Assembly (NCBI GenBank): GCA_012295275.1 | Contig: CM022666.1 | Location: 14,632,002 to 14,693,439 of the forward strand | DNA length: 61,438 nt | Origin: Chrysomallon squamiferum | Taxonomy: Eukaryota > Mollusca > Gastropoda > Neomphalida > Peltospiridae | Direction: 5' to 3' | Shown: one piece after another, positions 1 through 12,401 of the stretch | How positions within the stretch are numbered: the first letter of the stretch is position 1 | Layout: every line of letters begins with the position of its first letter | Notes under the pieces: generated by a model | Told to the model about the DNA's origin: nothing | The model's input: the letters and a program-made list of their open reading frames with translations, nothing else | Databases searched by the model: none | Position numbers and translations under genes: made by a program

Positions 1-1326
1 CAGGAAACATATAATGCGTAAATCATATAAAAGGTCAATAGTTTGTATTACAAGATGCTGCATAGATAATTTATATCATGTAACAGTCAGTTTTAAAATG
101 AATACTTCCTGTATTATGTTGTTGTCGTGTATTTAAAGATAAATGTATTGCATTTCGTATTCTCAACATATTAATTGATTCCGTGGAAATGTCAGTGTAA
201 AGACGAATTTATTAGATTTAGCACAGGATAAAAATAAAAATAAAATTAATAATAGACGGAAACTTTGGTTGTTTCTTGACTTAACTTGCATCAAGAAAAA
301 TATAATTCAGGGAAGAAAACTAAAAACTTCTTGCTCCTGATAACTGGATACAACTTTTGTCTATTTCTTTAACTAATTTCTCAAGACAATACTGACAACA
401 CTATTCCGTGCATTTTGATTAAATCTAAATGTAGAAGATATTTTAATAAAAAATAGTAAAACTGTTTTCTAATTTAATTATAAAAGTGATTGTTTCTGAG
501 AAACGAATTTTGTTATAAAACGTGATAATTTACACAACTTTTACTGCTTTGTTGTTATTTTATTTGTTTTCTTTGTTTTTTTAAATTTTTTGTCATTCTT
601 ATTTCTTCTTGATTACAGTAATAGTGTGCACAAATAAATCCAACGTTACACAAACTTCGAGATTGCCGCTTCTGTCTTACACACACAAACAAAATCTGTT
701 TCTTTGTTAATGCAAAGAAATAAAAATAACATTTCTGTTAGCTGTGGTTTACAATTTTTCTCTCTCTACATTTAAAACCAGATTTATCACAATGAATATT
801 CTAATACAAGATTTCTATCACTTTATGACTTTTATAAAGCAGTTTAATTAATTTCATTTCTTTGTGTTTTTATTTAATTAATTAAAATGTTTTTGCATTT
901 CTTCTTATTATATGAGTATGTTAAATTTTTACTACATGGTGAAACAATGTGACAGACCCTGAAATTACATATATATCTTCATACAATTACTAAGCACATT
1001 TGAAACAGATTATTCTTTCTCTACCTACGCGGCTGAGATTCTGATGAACAGATTAGATTCTGAAATTTTATACACCTTAGTTTCGTTAAGAATGTACACA
1101 TCCTGATCATGTTACAAGTTTTGTTGTTACGACGATACAAATAACAGCTGCTTACAATGAATGACTTTGAACGTCCTACACCATGAAAGTCAGTTACAAG
1201 TGTTTCACCTCTATTCGTTTTTACATGGTGAAAATAGACAATAAATAAATAAATAAATACATAAATAAATAAATAAATATTTGAATGAAAGAGCACGTCG
1301 TCAGAATAAATTACTCGTTGAATCTC

Positions 1327-1352
1327 ATTATTATTATTGTTATTATTATTAT

Positions 1353-1423
<71 letters not shown>
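1327..1423. repeat. (TTA)n/(GTA)n microsatellite
   Basis: TTA triplets pass into about 24 GTA triplets. The same place in the right arm (42162-42218) and third copy (59988-60038) holds pure AAT repeats, so the GTA expansion is specific to this copy. Confidence 0.95.
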
Positions 1424-3172
1424 CCGTCCTGTCTTAATTATTAACAAAGTATAGCAACTAGACAGTACATTTTTAAATATATCTACAGTAACTTACTGCG
1501 ACATTGACAAAGATGTACAAATTTGTTCTACAGTTTCTTCTGTCGAGATCAAAATGATACGTCGTTCGGATAAAATGGAGACGTTCATTTATTTTGCTAC
1601 TGGATTATTAAATTATGAGGAATAAATGTGACAGGTCGCTCTAAACAATAATCAATTACCTTGGAAGTATATCTAACTTTGTTAGCTTATTTATTTATAC
1701 TGTTACACTTCAAACTGATATAATGTGGTACTCGGGTTACATGAAGTCGCAGGTCAATGGGTCGATTAGCTTGCATCGTCCAACTGACGATGTAAAGATT
1801 ACTTTTCCTACGATCTTTCTTCTTTATCCACAATACATTTTCCGTTCATGCATGGGAACCCAAATAAAGTAAATTTTGTTTCATATGCTAGATAATAAAT
1901 ATCATGTTCGACGTCCCAAATCTCTTGATACGGATATTATTAACTACTGTGGTAATATTACTACATCTTTTGAACTTTTTAATTTTTTTAATTTTATATT
2001 TATGGGTTTTTTTTTTTTTTTTTTTTTTTCATAAACGTGCAGGATGTAAGACACAACAGAATAAATCTTTATTATTTTTTGTTTGTTATTGTTTTATATA
2101 TATATAAAGACGACAATTTTTATACGATTTTTAATGTTTTTCATTCTCTACCATCAACGACGTGCAGTTTTCTTCGTTTTTATTTTCTTCCAAAATTACA
2201 AAGTTATTTTATCAATAGACGTGTCCTGATATAAAAATACGAGATTACCTGTGATTGTGTAAACCACATGACCGTTTTCCACATCACTGATTTAACTTGC
2301 TATGGGCGTCTGTAAACTTAAACTCCCTACCTGGACTGTGAAACTTGAGTGAGTCATCGCACACTGAAATTTGTTTCTTCTAAACATGGCCGCATCAAGT
2401 GGGGTATATTGGTGTTGATGTTGCTGGGGGTGTTGCTTTATTTATTATTCGTTTTATTTACATTGTCTTCTTTCACTGTTATATTATTTTGTTTTTCTTG
2501 TTGTTTCTCGGTCAGTGACATTTTGAAATTTTTAAAAAGAAAATACTTTAAATTTCTATCTAGCTACTAAAACCATTTTCCGAAATTAAATGAAAATAAA
2601 TAAATAAATAAATAAAAATTATAATGAAAATAAAATAAATAAATAAATGATAATATTAATAAAAAAAAAAGAAAATTAAAATACACAATTATATATGTTC
2701 ATTCTCCTATTTTTCTGATGATCAAGCAGACCCTGGAATCTTCACTGTTTGGTTCACTAGTTTAATCCACGTGAGACATCATGTACAGTTTATTTAAACA
2801 TTCAAAGACACCTCAAATGAGTAATTTATACGAATATGATGTAACCACAGTGATGTTCATACACAGGTTAAACATACACAAACACAGTCGAGAAGTTATA
2901 TGTTTTCTTGCGATGACACTATTTAAAAACAAAACAAAAAAAGTTAAACTATTCGAGTTTGGATGAGCATTTTCTTGTCGTCATTATTTCAAGATCAATG
3001 TTTGAAACTCTCTCTCCCTATCAGTTTATTTTCTGGGTTTTTTTTTTTTTTTTGAAATTTTTTGTTTATAAATTCAGCTTTTGTTTAAACTCTTTAAATT
3101 ATATTTCTTGATTTCTTTACCTGAATTTTAGTTTTTCAATTCGTTCGTTCATTTTTCTGATTGTTTTAAAAC

Positions 3173-3338
<166 letters not shown>

Positions 3339-6300
3339 GTGTATTTGTCCCTTTTTGTTGATTCAATCCTCGGTCACCTCTCTATGGATCTATCCTTCTC
3401 TGGTTTCTCTTTCTCTAATTCGTTCTTTCTGTCGCTCTAGAAAAGACAGAGTGACAGAAAAACAGATATAATGAAGCTTAGACAGAAAGACAGTTTTGTA
3501 GAATCATTTACAGACAAACAGACAGAAAGGTAGATCTATATGTACCCACACCAACATTGTCCATGTTTGTGGTGAATTTGATGAATTTGGCTTTACAATA
3601 TAAACTTATCGGTTTTTGGTTGTTTTGTTCGTTTTCTTCTCTTTTGTTTTGCTTTGTTTTGTTTAGTTGTTGTTGTTGTTGTTTGTTTATATATATATAT
3701 ATATATATTAATGATTCGGTAAAGTGTTGTTTAACTGTGTTTACAAATAAATAAATACTTTCTATTAAGAATGTAAATATCTCTTCAATTATATTTTTCT
3801 TGCATATATTTTTAATCTGTTACAGAAAAAAATAAAACTATAAATGAACTAAAGTACAGGAGACTCGGATGAGACGTGATTTTTTTGTTGTTGTTTTATT
3901 TTTATTTTTTTATTTTTATTTTTATTTTTATAACAACCTTTTATTCAAACTACATATATTGTTCAAAGTTTCGAATATTCGATTCCATTCGAAATTGTCG
4001 CGAAAGCTCTCATGCAATTTAATTCAGTTTGATTTTAATTGTTGCGAATATTGCTGTGTAAGATCAACTGTCGAATGAGAGAAAAACTATAACGCAAGTT
4101 TTATTAATGAGAAATAAATAAAATTGGGTTACACGGTATTTACAAAGAAAAATGTATTTGTGATTGTGCAAGTAACGAATCGAGTTTCTGCGGATAGGTC
4201 TGTAGCAATCAGGCGAACTGGAGTGACCTCCAACCTCTCTGAACGTAACGCCAGTCACCGTCGTATTGCCTATGTACGTGTGTGAAGGGATGTAAGTGTA
4301 TATATATATGTATTTATGTTTGAGTATGTACCTTTTACATATACTTCTCCTGGTTTAAAAGAATACATAATTAACTGATTTTGTATATAACCAATGACCA
4401 CTTTTCACATCACTGATTTAACTTGTTGCTATTGTCACATATGAATGAATCACTGTACTTGGGCAGCTGAATTTTTCTTCTGAGTAGCACGGAATCTGAA
4501 ACAGTGAGTGACGGGGTGAGTGAGTAAAAAAATGAACGAGCTATTCAGAACAAGCCGCTGTGAAGCACGCCTGTGACAGTCGCGATCTCTGACGAAGCAT
4601 GGGAACTGAAATAGTAAAGAGTGCGACTTTTTACAACACAATTTTCTTCAGTGTTCACTCGTTCCGTATTGAAAAATCTAAAATAGTTTTATTTCAAATA
4701 CTTATTTTTAAAACCAGAATACAAGATTTCTATTACTTTATTACTTTTATTTAGTCATTTAATTATTAATTTCATCTGTCTCTCTGTTTAATTGTAATAC
4801 TTCTTACTGTATAAGCATGCTAAGTTGTTTTTTCATGGTGAAGTAATTTGAGAGACACTGAAGCTATGTGTATATCAACATACAATTACTAAGCACATTT
4901 TAAACAGTTTATTCGATTCTTTGTCCATCTGTGCGGCTCAGATTACGATGAACAGATTAGATTCTGACATTTTATATGACTCAGTCTCGCTAAGAATTTA
5001 TGCATCCTGATCAAGTTACACGTGTTTTTTGCATGTCTCTGTGTATACATTTCTTCTTTCTTTCCCATAAATAATGTATAGTTTTCTTGGTTATATTTTA
5101 ATAGAAAATTGGAAAGCTACTTTTATCGTTTACTTCATCTGTTCTTTTATTTATTTATTTTTTTCATTATTTATTTATTTGTATATTTGTTTGTTTGTTT
5201 CATTTTTTTCATTTATTTATTCTGTACTTCATATAAAATTTCTATGGATAAATATTAATATTAAAACTCATTTCTTATCAATATTTGGGTGCTTCAGTTC
5301 CAAAATTTAATTAAATAAAAAAGTACAATAAAAATAAATTAATAATGGAAATAAAATTAAATAAGTAAGTCAGTAATTAAGTAAATAAGATAGTAAGTAA
5401 GTAAAAATAACAACATAAAAAAAACATAAAAGAAAAACAGCAGATGTACACAGCTAAAATCAACGTATTATCAGACTGGCTATACATAGTGTATGATTCT
5501 GTGTATGTGTGAGTGTGTGTGTGGGGGGGCTGCCTCTGTGTGTGTGTGTGGCGGGTACCTCTGTGTGTGTGTCTGTGTGCATCTGTATTGTTTATTTCGT
5601 TCTCATATTTCTCTAACCTTTCGTTACATTAACTGTTTCACATGTGACAAATCACTGACTTATAAATTATCTACAACGAGCGTGAGAGATGCACTCTATG
5701 GCAAAACCTGAAACGTTCATATTTTTAATTTTCTTCCAATGGTTCTTTATGTATGTATGTATGTATGTATGTATGTATATATGTGTGTATGTAAAAAAGT
5801 ATGCTGGATAATAACAGGAAAAAGAGGTAATAAATAAAGAAAGAAAATATAAATAAATAAATAAAATAAAATAAAATAAAATATAAGTATAAATAATAAG
5901 AAAACATGAAAGAAATAAACTAAATAAATTAATAAATAAATAAATTAAAAACAAATGATTTTAAAAAGATAATTAAATAGTATATTTATTGTGTGGTCAC
6001 GCAGATCACTACTGGAGTTATTTCCCTTATACGACATTCAGAAAACTGTAGAAGACAGCTGCTTGCAGAAAGAGTAATAATAAATAAATAAATAAATAAA
6101 TAAATATAAAAAGTGATGAAAATAAAAGCAAATGTTCATTCCCCTACTTTTCTGAGTACTAAACAGACCCTGAAGTCTTCATTGTGTAGTTTTCTAGTTC
6201 AACACGCGTGTGACGTCAGGTACAGTTTATTTAGAAATTCAAAGACTTAGCAATTCGTGCAAATATTTGTTTATGATGTAACCGTATTGACGTTTTCTCC

Positions 6301-7020
6301 TCGACAGTAGAGTATTTTTCATGAAAGTATAATCATATGTATGTTAAACATACAGAAATACAAGAAAGAGAAATTATATATTTTTTTCTGCCTATGAAAC
6401 TACTTTTAAAACAAGAAATAAAATATTCAAATTTGGATGAGGATTTAGTTGTCATTATTATTTCAATAATGTTTTAATAATTTCCCTTTCTTTACTTTCA
6501 TTTTTTTTTATTTACTCATTATGCGTTTGATTCAAGTCTTTAAATTTTATTTATTTATTTATGAACTTTTTATTTATTTCCTTTATCCTGCTAAACAAGG
6601 ATTCCAGAATACAAGAGAAGTAACCTGCCTTTTTATCCAATGTTATTAATTTGATTACATCATTATATCGAAAAATTGGCATACTTTAATGTCTGGATTT
6701 ATAGTATAATCCATATTATAGAATAATGTAGAGTATATAGGTTGTGTAATGTATCACTAGTAGTAGTAGTAGTAGCAGCAGGGTATTAGTTATAACAGTA
6801 GTGAGTATAAACGATTTGAACAATAAAATTAAAATGCAAAAGAAGCCTTTAAAACGAAACAATCAGCTGTTCAGGCCACGATTCACTGGTTCTCATGTGG
6901 TTTGTCGAAAATAGTTTCTACTTTTGTTGGAAACAAGACTTAATCACCAGTTTTCAACAAGTGTCTTTGACCCTGCATAAAACGGCAAAACTGTTTTCTG
7001 TACTGTACTTTTTAGAAGTA

Positions 7021-7565
7021 CAGTGGTACCTTCACTTACGAGTGCCCCAACTTATGAGTTTTCCGACTTACGAGCAGTCCCTTGGTTGACTATGTGCTCT
7101 GAATTGCGAGCCAAAATCCTAGTTACGAGCGAACTTCAAATACGCCGCCGCTAGTTGGCGCAACGAACAACACAGCATACGGCCAGCATTCCGCGTCTAT
7201 CTCCTTTACTTCATGTGGTTACTTCGCCGTGGAAGTATCTCTGTTGTGTTGTTTTCTGCAGTATTTTGACAAATTTGTTTCTTCTGACCATGGATCGTAA
7301 GAAAGTGAGTGCAAACGACAGTGCTGAGAAGAAGAAGCGGATGATGTCCACTGAATTAAAGCATCAAATCATATGTTTGTAGTCGACTTGGCTAGGCGGT
7401 ACGAGCGTAGTACTTCTAAGATATGTATCATACTGAAGCAGGATGAGTCTATAAAGGCTGTAACTCCAGCCAAAGGCGTTAAAATATTTTGTTTGATTTC
7501 CAAGATAAATACACTTTACAAAACCAATGTATTTCTTTACATTCTCTTTTATTATTTTATTATTT
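7021..7565 (+). mobile_element. Tigger (Tc1/mariner superfamily, pogo group) DNA transposon, 3'-truncated
   Basis: The left end reads cagtggtaccttcacttacg, directly preceded by TA. That is the expected form for a Tigger-type inverted terminal repeat at its TA target. The leader is GC-richer than its surroundings (7040-7280) and leads to a short transposase remnant. The 3' part is gone: at 7566 the sequence passes straight into the gypsy LTR. A second copy lies inverted at 36453-37062, and 56270-56300 shows a site without the element. Too little is left to transpose. Confidence 0.8.
7290..7491 (+). pseudogene. Tigger transposase N-terminal fragment (TIGD / CENP-B-type helix-turn-helix)
   Basis: ATG at 7290 opens a reading frame starting MDRKKVSANDS with a lysine-rich stretch, followed by the helix-turn-helix start STELKHQII. 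A TAG at 7380 closes the frame. The continuation LARRYERSTSKICIILKQ and then IKAVTPAKGVK lies in another frame (about 7376-7489). These pieces match the CENP-B-type DNA-binding domain of TIGD/jerky-like transposases, which binds the element's ends. The catalytic DDE domain is absent. The similar remnant in the right arm (36594-36785, minus) shows the decay began before the inverted duplication. Confidence 0.8.
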
Positions 7566-8009
7566 TATTAAATAAAACAAAATACAGACTAACCTTTCAG
7601 ATAATATCCACTTTCAAATAATAAATTCAGTTCCACCTTTAAAAATGAAATCTGGCCTGACAGTATAATCTTAGCAGGAGAAATAAACCTGAACACTTGA
7701 GCCAAGTTGTTTATTCCCTGATGGGCTTGGGAGAGGAGTTTGGGAACAATAGTTAACACGCAAGGCAAGCAACGTGTGTTAGTACAGTGTAAGCTGAATG
7801 AAACAATCACCACAATGACAAGTTACCAGCCTATTGTTTGGCATAACCTGGCTAGGGATAAAATAAAACTTTAGTTACACAATAAGCTGACAGGAGGCAA
7901 GCTGTAAATAAAACCTTACATTAATGACCAAGCCTGCTAAAAAGCAAATATCTGCAAATAAAACATTAAATACAAATCCTAACTAAAACAAATACCACAT
8001 ACTTCCACA
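7566..8009 (-). repeat. Truncated 3' LTR of the gypsy element (U3 part only)
   Basis: This matches 14212-14655 with one visible difference (c at about 7770, t in the other LTR). In the element's orientation it starts TGTGGAAG after the polypurine tract and stops about 835 bp short of the LTR end seen at 13378. It abuts Tigger DNA at 7565. Since the right arm has about 0.6 kb of extra DNA (about 35890-36540) at the equivalent place, one deletion probably removed both the R-U5 end and that flank. No target-site duplication can be checked. Confidence 0.85.
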
Positions 8010-8022
8010 TACTTCCCCATCT
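8010..8022 (-). promoter_or_regulatory. Polypurine tract of the gypsy element
   Basis: In the element's orientation, gatggggaagta lies directly before the TGTGGAAG start of the 3' LTR. This is the expected place and composition for the primer of plus-strand DNA synthesis. Confidence 0.7.
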
Positions 8023-8040
8023 TAAGAAATGGCGTCCTCG

Positions 8041-10168
8041 TCATTCAGCTGTTTCGTGAATTATAGAAATTATCGCACTCGCAACACTATCACTGATATG
8101 ATGAAATACACCACTGTTAGCTAATTGCCGAATTAAATCTGATTTTTGTTGCGAAGTGGGACAAATATTCTGAGACATAATATAATTACCCGATTCCATC
8201 CACTGTGGCTTCTTTCCCCGTCTCGTTGAACGACGTGGTAGAGGCTGTGGTGGAGGTTGTGGCGAAGGTCGAGGCCGAGGTGGAGATATTGGTAAATGAG
8301 GTGAAGAAGATGAAACCGGAGAAGATGAAGGCAAATCTCCTTCATCCAGAGATAACATGTCTTGATTCTCACTAGAATCAGTTTCTGTGCTTTCAGCCTC
8401 TGGGGCATTAAGCATGTGTTCGTCAACACCAGAACCTTCACCCTCTGTCTCAACAAGATGCTGATCGTCATTAGCAACCTGCGAGGCAGACGTAATCTCT
8501 CCAACAGTAACTTCAGGGATGGATATAAGACCATCATCTGCTGTGGAAAATATCATATCAAGATCCTCTATCTCAGACTGTGTTTCCTCCAAATCTTGTT
8601 TCTCTGGTGTAGGATTTGAATGAAGCAGTTTCCTCCTGGGTTTCGGCTTAGGCTTTTCTTCCTTATCAGGAAGAAGGGACCCTATTGGAAGAAGATGCTT
8701 TCGATGTAAGGTCCTTGTCCTTCCCTCACCATCTTCCCTCTGTACAACGAACACCGGGATATCCTTGTTCGGCTGTGAAAGGATGAGGTATGGAAATTCT
8801 TCCCATCGATCTGCAAGTTTATGCTTACCCTCGAAAGCCAATGTGTTGACTAAGACACGATCACCTTCCTCTAAGGTTGCGCCCCTAACATTCAGGTCAT
8901 AGCCAGTCGTTTGTCGCTGTTGAGCTAACTTTATTGCTTTTGATGCCAATTCACAGGAATGTTTAATTTTTTCCTTTAAAGATTTGACATATGTCAGCAG
9001 TGAGTCATTACCCCTGTTCAAATCAATTCCAAAGGCAAGATCAATGGGCAATCGGGACTCTCGTCCGAACATTAAGAAGAACGGTGAATATCCAGTCGAA
9101 TCATGCCTGATGCAGTTATAGGCATGAACTAGAGGTCCAACATATGTTTTCCAGTCCTTCTTTTGATCAGGATTAAGAGTCCCAGGCATATCAAGTAATG
9201 TACGATTAAATCTCTCGCACATGCCATTACCCATTGGATGGTATGGGGTAGTTCTTGATTTGTCCATTCCCAAAATTATGCAAAGTTCTTTCATCAAACG
9301 ACTTTCAAAGTTCGCCCCCTGATCACTATGTATTCGTAGTGGAATACCATAGTGTATCACAAAGTTGTTGTAGAAGGCCTCTGCTGTAGTCTTTGCTGTC
9401 ATATTTCTAGTAGGTATAGCTTGCGCGTACCTGGTGAAATGATCAGTGATTATTAAAATATGTTGATAACCTCCCTTTGAGGTTTCCAAAGTAAGAAAGT
9501 CCATACAAATTAACTCCAGGGGTTGAGTGGTGGTGATATTAATAAGCGGAGCACGAGCATTAGCTAATGGTTTCCGCCGTACACACCGGTTACAGTTTTT
9601 AATCCATTCCTCAACATCAGCTGCCATGCCTGGCCAATAAAATCTGTCACGAAGAAGTGATAAAGTCCTGTCACGACCAGGATGCCCAACATCATTGTGT
9701 AAACCATGGAGAACATCATGAACATATTTAGATGGTAAAACAAGTTGATATCGAATCTGACCATCGATCTTCACCTGGCGATGCAAAATACCTCTCACTA
9801 AAACAAAACTATCAAAAGCTCTGAAATAGGCATTATTCACTGGGGTAGAAGGAAAATCTTGTCGACGAGGTTTCTTCTTCCTTCGTACAAGCTCCATCCA
9901 TGGATACAAGATTGTATCAGCAGCTTGGGCTTTCCTCCAGTCTCTGCCAGACATTTCACTGATGTTCTGTCCATCATCCAGAACAGAATCGACCACTTCT
10001 GCAGAAGTGCTTAATGCTTCTACAAACGGTTGAGCATTCAAAACACCACACACAGCTCTAACTGTGTCTGCCGATATTTCGGTATGTTCTGATGAACCAG
10101 GTAGTCTGGATAAAGAATCAGCATCAGCGTTGTTTAACCCAGATCGGTAAAAGATGTTAAAATCGTAT
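8041..10168 (-). CDS. Gypsy pol, C-terminal part: RNase H tail and integrase
   Basis: The integrase would insert the element's cDNA into chromosomal DNA. The open frame runs from the deletion point near 10168 to the stop at 8041. An ATG-less start at 10053 is not a real initiator; the frame belongs to pol. In order it shows an HHCC zinc-binding region (HNDVGHPGRDRTLSLL, then CNRC), the DDE core (Asp in CMDFLTLE, Asp in RIHSDQGANFE, Glu in MCERFNRTL) and a GPY/F-like region. A long acidic then Pro/Arg-rich tail ends near PRRSTRRGKKPQWMESG. All three catalytic residues are present. It is cut off from the upstream pol frame by a frameshifting deletion, so it cannot be made as part of the normal polyprotein. 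A 92-bp part of its zinc-finger region is duplicated at 13287-13378. Confidence 0.93.
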
Positions 10169-12395
10169 GACCCGTGGCATCCAACTTTGCCGATGTGAGT
10201 ACATATGTTAGCGGGTTGTTATCGGTCAGCACCGTAAACTTGTTTCCATACAGATATTCATGATATTTCTCACTTATAGCCCATTTTAAAGCAAGAAATT
10301 CTAACCGATGAGCTGAATAATTGGCTTCAGACTTACTGAGACTTCTACTGGCATAGCTAATGACATGCTTCATCCCGTCATTTTCTTGATAAAGCACAGC
10401 ACCAAGACCATGTGAACTTGCATCAATGTGCAATTCAAACGATTTACTGTAATCAGGATACCCAAGAATGGGAGGCGAAGATAAGATTTCTTTCAGTTGC
10501 TGAAAAGCTACCTCTTGACTGGGCCCCCATGTCCAAGGTTTGCGGAGTTCGTTCTTCTTGGATTGTGGCCTGGTGTGAGGCATTAAGGATGTCAAAGGTC
10601 TAGCTACCTTTGCAAAATCCTTAACAAATTTTCTATAATAGCCAGCGAACCCCAAAAATTGCCTAACCTCATTAGGGTTAGTTGGCTTTGGCCAATTGAT
10701 AATCTTCTCAACTTTATCAGGATCGGCTTCTATCCCAGCCTTAGAAATTACATGTCCAAGAACATTTATTTTGTTTTTGAAAAAGGAACACTTCTCTGCT
10801 GTTAACTTCAAACCTGATTCTCGAACTCGCTGAAATACTTGGGACAAGCGATCAAGATGTTCATCATACGTTTTGGAAAATATTAAAATATCATTCAAAT
10901 AAATCAAACATGACTTGAGATGAAGTCCCTCAAAGGTATCATTCATCAACCGTTGATATGTTGCTGGACTGTTGCATAACCCAAAGGGCATACGATTGTA
11001 TTCGTAAAATCCTAAGGGTCCAACAGTAAATGCAGTTCTTTCCTTGTGGGTTTCTTCAATTTCAACCTGGTGGTATCCACTCTTCATGTCTAAAGTTGAA
11101 AAATATTTTGCACCCGTCAAAGCATCAAACATCTCCTCAATTCTTGGAAGAGAGTAAGAATCTTTAACGGTTTTCGAATTCAGCTGTCTATAATCTACAC
11201 ACATCCTGAGTTTACCATTTTTCTTGCGAGCTAATACCACGTTTGAAGACCAAGGAGAATGAGAATGTCTAATGATGCCACCGGCCAAAAACTGTTGTAA
11301 ATGATCCTTGACCTCCTGGTACATTGCGGGTGGTATACGTCTATGTCGCTGCTTAAAGGGCGTTTCATCGTCTAACTCAATTCGATGGTGTACCGCTGTG
11401 GTATGACCTACATCTAGATCACCTGTTGAGAAAATATCTGAAAAAGAAGAAATGACCTGTTTTCCCTGTTCTAATTCTTCAGGTACTAAACAACAATCTC
11501 CAAAATTCAACATATCTAAAACAGAAAAATCTTTTGAAGTTGTTGTCTCTTTCATCTCAGGAATATCTTCAATTTCAACAGCTTGTATTTCACAAATAAT
11601 GGCACGTGAGGGAACGGATATTGCACGAGTTGTCACATTGGAAATGTGAATGTCTAACTCAAACAATTTCTTTTTATTGTCATACATGTAGCTGAATAAA
11701 CTTGGAGCGATGTCATCCGGAATAACGGAACCCTTGGTTGGTGCAGTCATAGCCCAAGTACATCTATAGGGAAGAGGTTTATCAACAACACCACGCAGCG
11801 TGATTTCACTGTTGGCAGGAATCACCACTCTTTTGCATTCTGCACTCTTCACCTTACCAAGAATAAAATGGTTTCTCTCCAATTCTTTTTGCTGTAATGT
11901 TAAACATCTAAAAGACAGATACCAAGGGGTATGAAGATTAGCTTTTTGTAGAAATCTGTTACCATATGTTTTCTTGCACTGATTCATAAAATGAGAGAGA
12001 ACGTTAGTACCAAGAAGTAATGGGACAGAAGAATTGTACTTACTATTTGGTACAACTAACAAAATGCTAAGCAAAGGAGAGGAAATACTGCCTGTCTCTT
12101 GCAGTTCAACTTCAATATACCCATGATACGGTAAAAGCTTACCATCGGCACATTCAACGTTTAAAATAGTATCAAGAGATTTGAGAGGTGTATCAGAAAA
12201 ATGCTTGTTATAAAAACCTTCAGAAATTGTTGAAACTGTAGAACCAGTATCTAACAGAGCTTTAGTAGAAATACCATTGACAAGTATAGAACTTTCATTT
12301 GGATCACCAACCATTTCTGTTATTTGCTGGTTTTGAAAAATGGGCTTGACTCCATGTGTACCTATGGGTTGCCCTTCGCCATAGGCGGTCTCCAG
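10134..12395 (-). CDS. Gypsy pol, N-terminal part: protease, reverse transcriptase, RNase H
   Basis: The frame overlaps the gag end in the -1 relation and is open from 12404. The natural entry is the slippery site at 12395-12401; the first ATG at 12314 is probably not used. Aspartic protease: LLDTGSTVS. RT: LRMCVDYRQLN, FSTLDMKSGYHQ, RMPFGLCNSPATYQRL, then YLNDILIF. This last motif is normally YxDD; here the first catalytic Asp is Asn (codon at 10893-10895, a G-to-A change on the coding strand), expected to abolish polymerase activity. RNase H: HIDASSHGLGAVLY and TVLTDNNPLTYVL. Shortly after DATGH the frame runs into a stop at 10134, because about eight codons and the reading frame are lost near 10168. 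The gypsy tether sequence after it continues in the neighbouring frame. Confidence 0.94.
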   Translation of the reverse strand: METAYGEGQPIGTHGVKPIFQNQQITEMVGDPNESSILVNGISTKALLDTGSTVSTISEGFYNKHFSDTPLKSLDTILNVECADGKLLPYHGYIEVELQETGSISSPLLSILLVVPNSKYNSSVPLLLGTNVLSHFMNQCKKTYGNRFLQKANLHTPWYLSFRCLTLQQKELERNHFILGKVKSAECKRVVIPANSEITLRGVVDKPLPYRCTWAMTAPTKGSVIPDDIAPSLFSYMYDNKKKLFELDIHISNVTTRAISVPSRAIICEIQAVEIEDIPEMKETTTSKDFSVLDMLNFGDCCLVPEELEQGKQVISSFSDIFSTGDLDVGHTTAVHHRIELDDETPFKQRHRRIPPAMYQEVKDHLQQFLAGGIIRHSHSPWSSNVVLARKKNGKLRMCVDYRQLNSKTVKDSYSLPRIEEMFDALTGAKYFSTLDMKSGYHQVEIEETHKERTAFTVGPLGFYEYNRMPFGLCNSPATYQRLMNDTFEGLHLKSCLIYLNDILIFSKTYDEHLDRLSQVFQRVRESGLKLTAEKCSFFKNKINVLGHVISKAGIEADPDKVEKIINWPKPTNPNEVRQFLGFAGYYRKFVKDFAKVARPLTSLMPHTRPQSKKNELRKPWTWGPSQEVAFQQLKEILSSPPILGYPDYSKSFELHIDASSHGLGAVLYQENDGMKHVISYASRSLSKSEANYSAHRLEFLALKWAISEKYHEYLYGNKFTVLTDNNPLTYVLTSAKLDATGHTILTSFTDLG

Positions 12396-12401
12396 TTTAA
12401 A
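12361..12401 (-). promoter_or_regulatory. Probable programmed -1 ribosomal frameshift site between gag and pol
   Basis: In the element's orientation the heptamer T TTA AAC sits at 12401-12395 in the gag frame, which is the canonical X XXY YYZ form. It is followed by a 9-nt spacer and a perfect 7-bp hairpin: CCTATGG (12385-12379) and CCATAGG (12367-12361) around an 11-nt loop. The pol frame is closed by TAA at 12407-12405 and gag ends at 12362. Any frame change must therefore occur within about 43 nt, and this heptamer lies in it. Loop bases GGGC (12374-12371) could pair with GCCC downstream (12345-12342), giving a possible pseudoknot. Function is inferred from sequence only. Confidence 0.75.

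Noticed and set aside
1327-1423. CRISPR-like or telomere-like arrays
   Set aside because: All tandem arrays seen are microsatellites or intronic minisatellites without unique spacers or telomere units.
7589-7813. Identical 74-residue frames at 7589-7813 and 14235-14459
   Set aside because: They lie in the two LTR copies; identity reflects the LTR and not a gene.
8362-8619. Extra frames inside gag-pol (8133-8537, 8362-8619, 9564-9764, 10412-10603, 11452-11649)
   Set aside because: Other-frame shadows of the gag and pol coding sequence.
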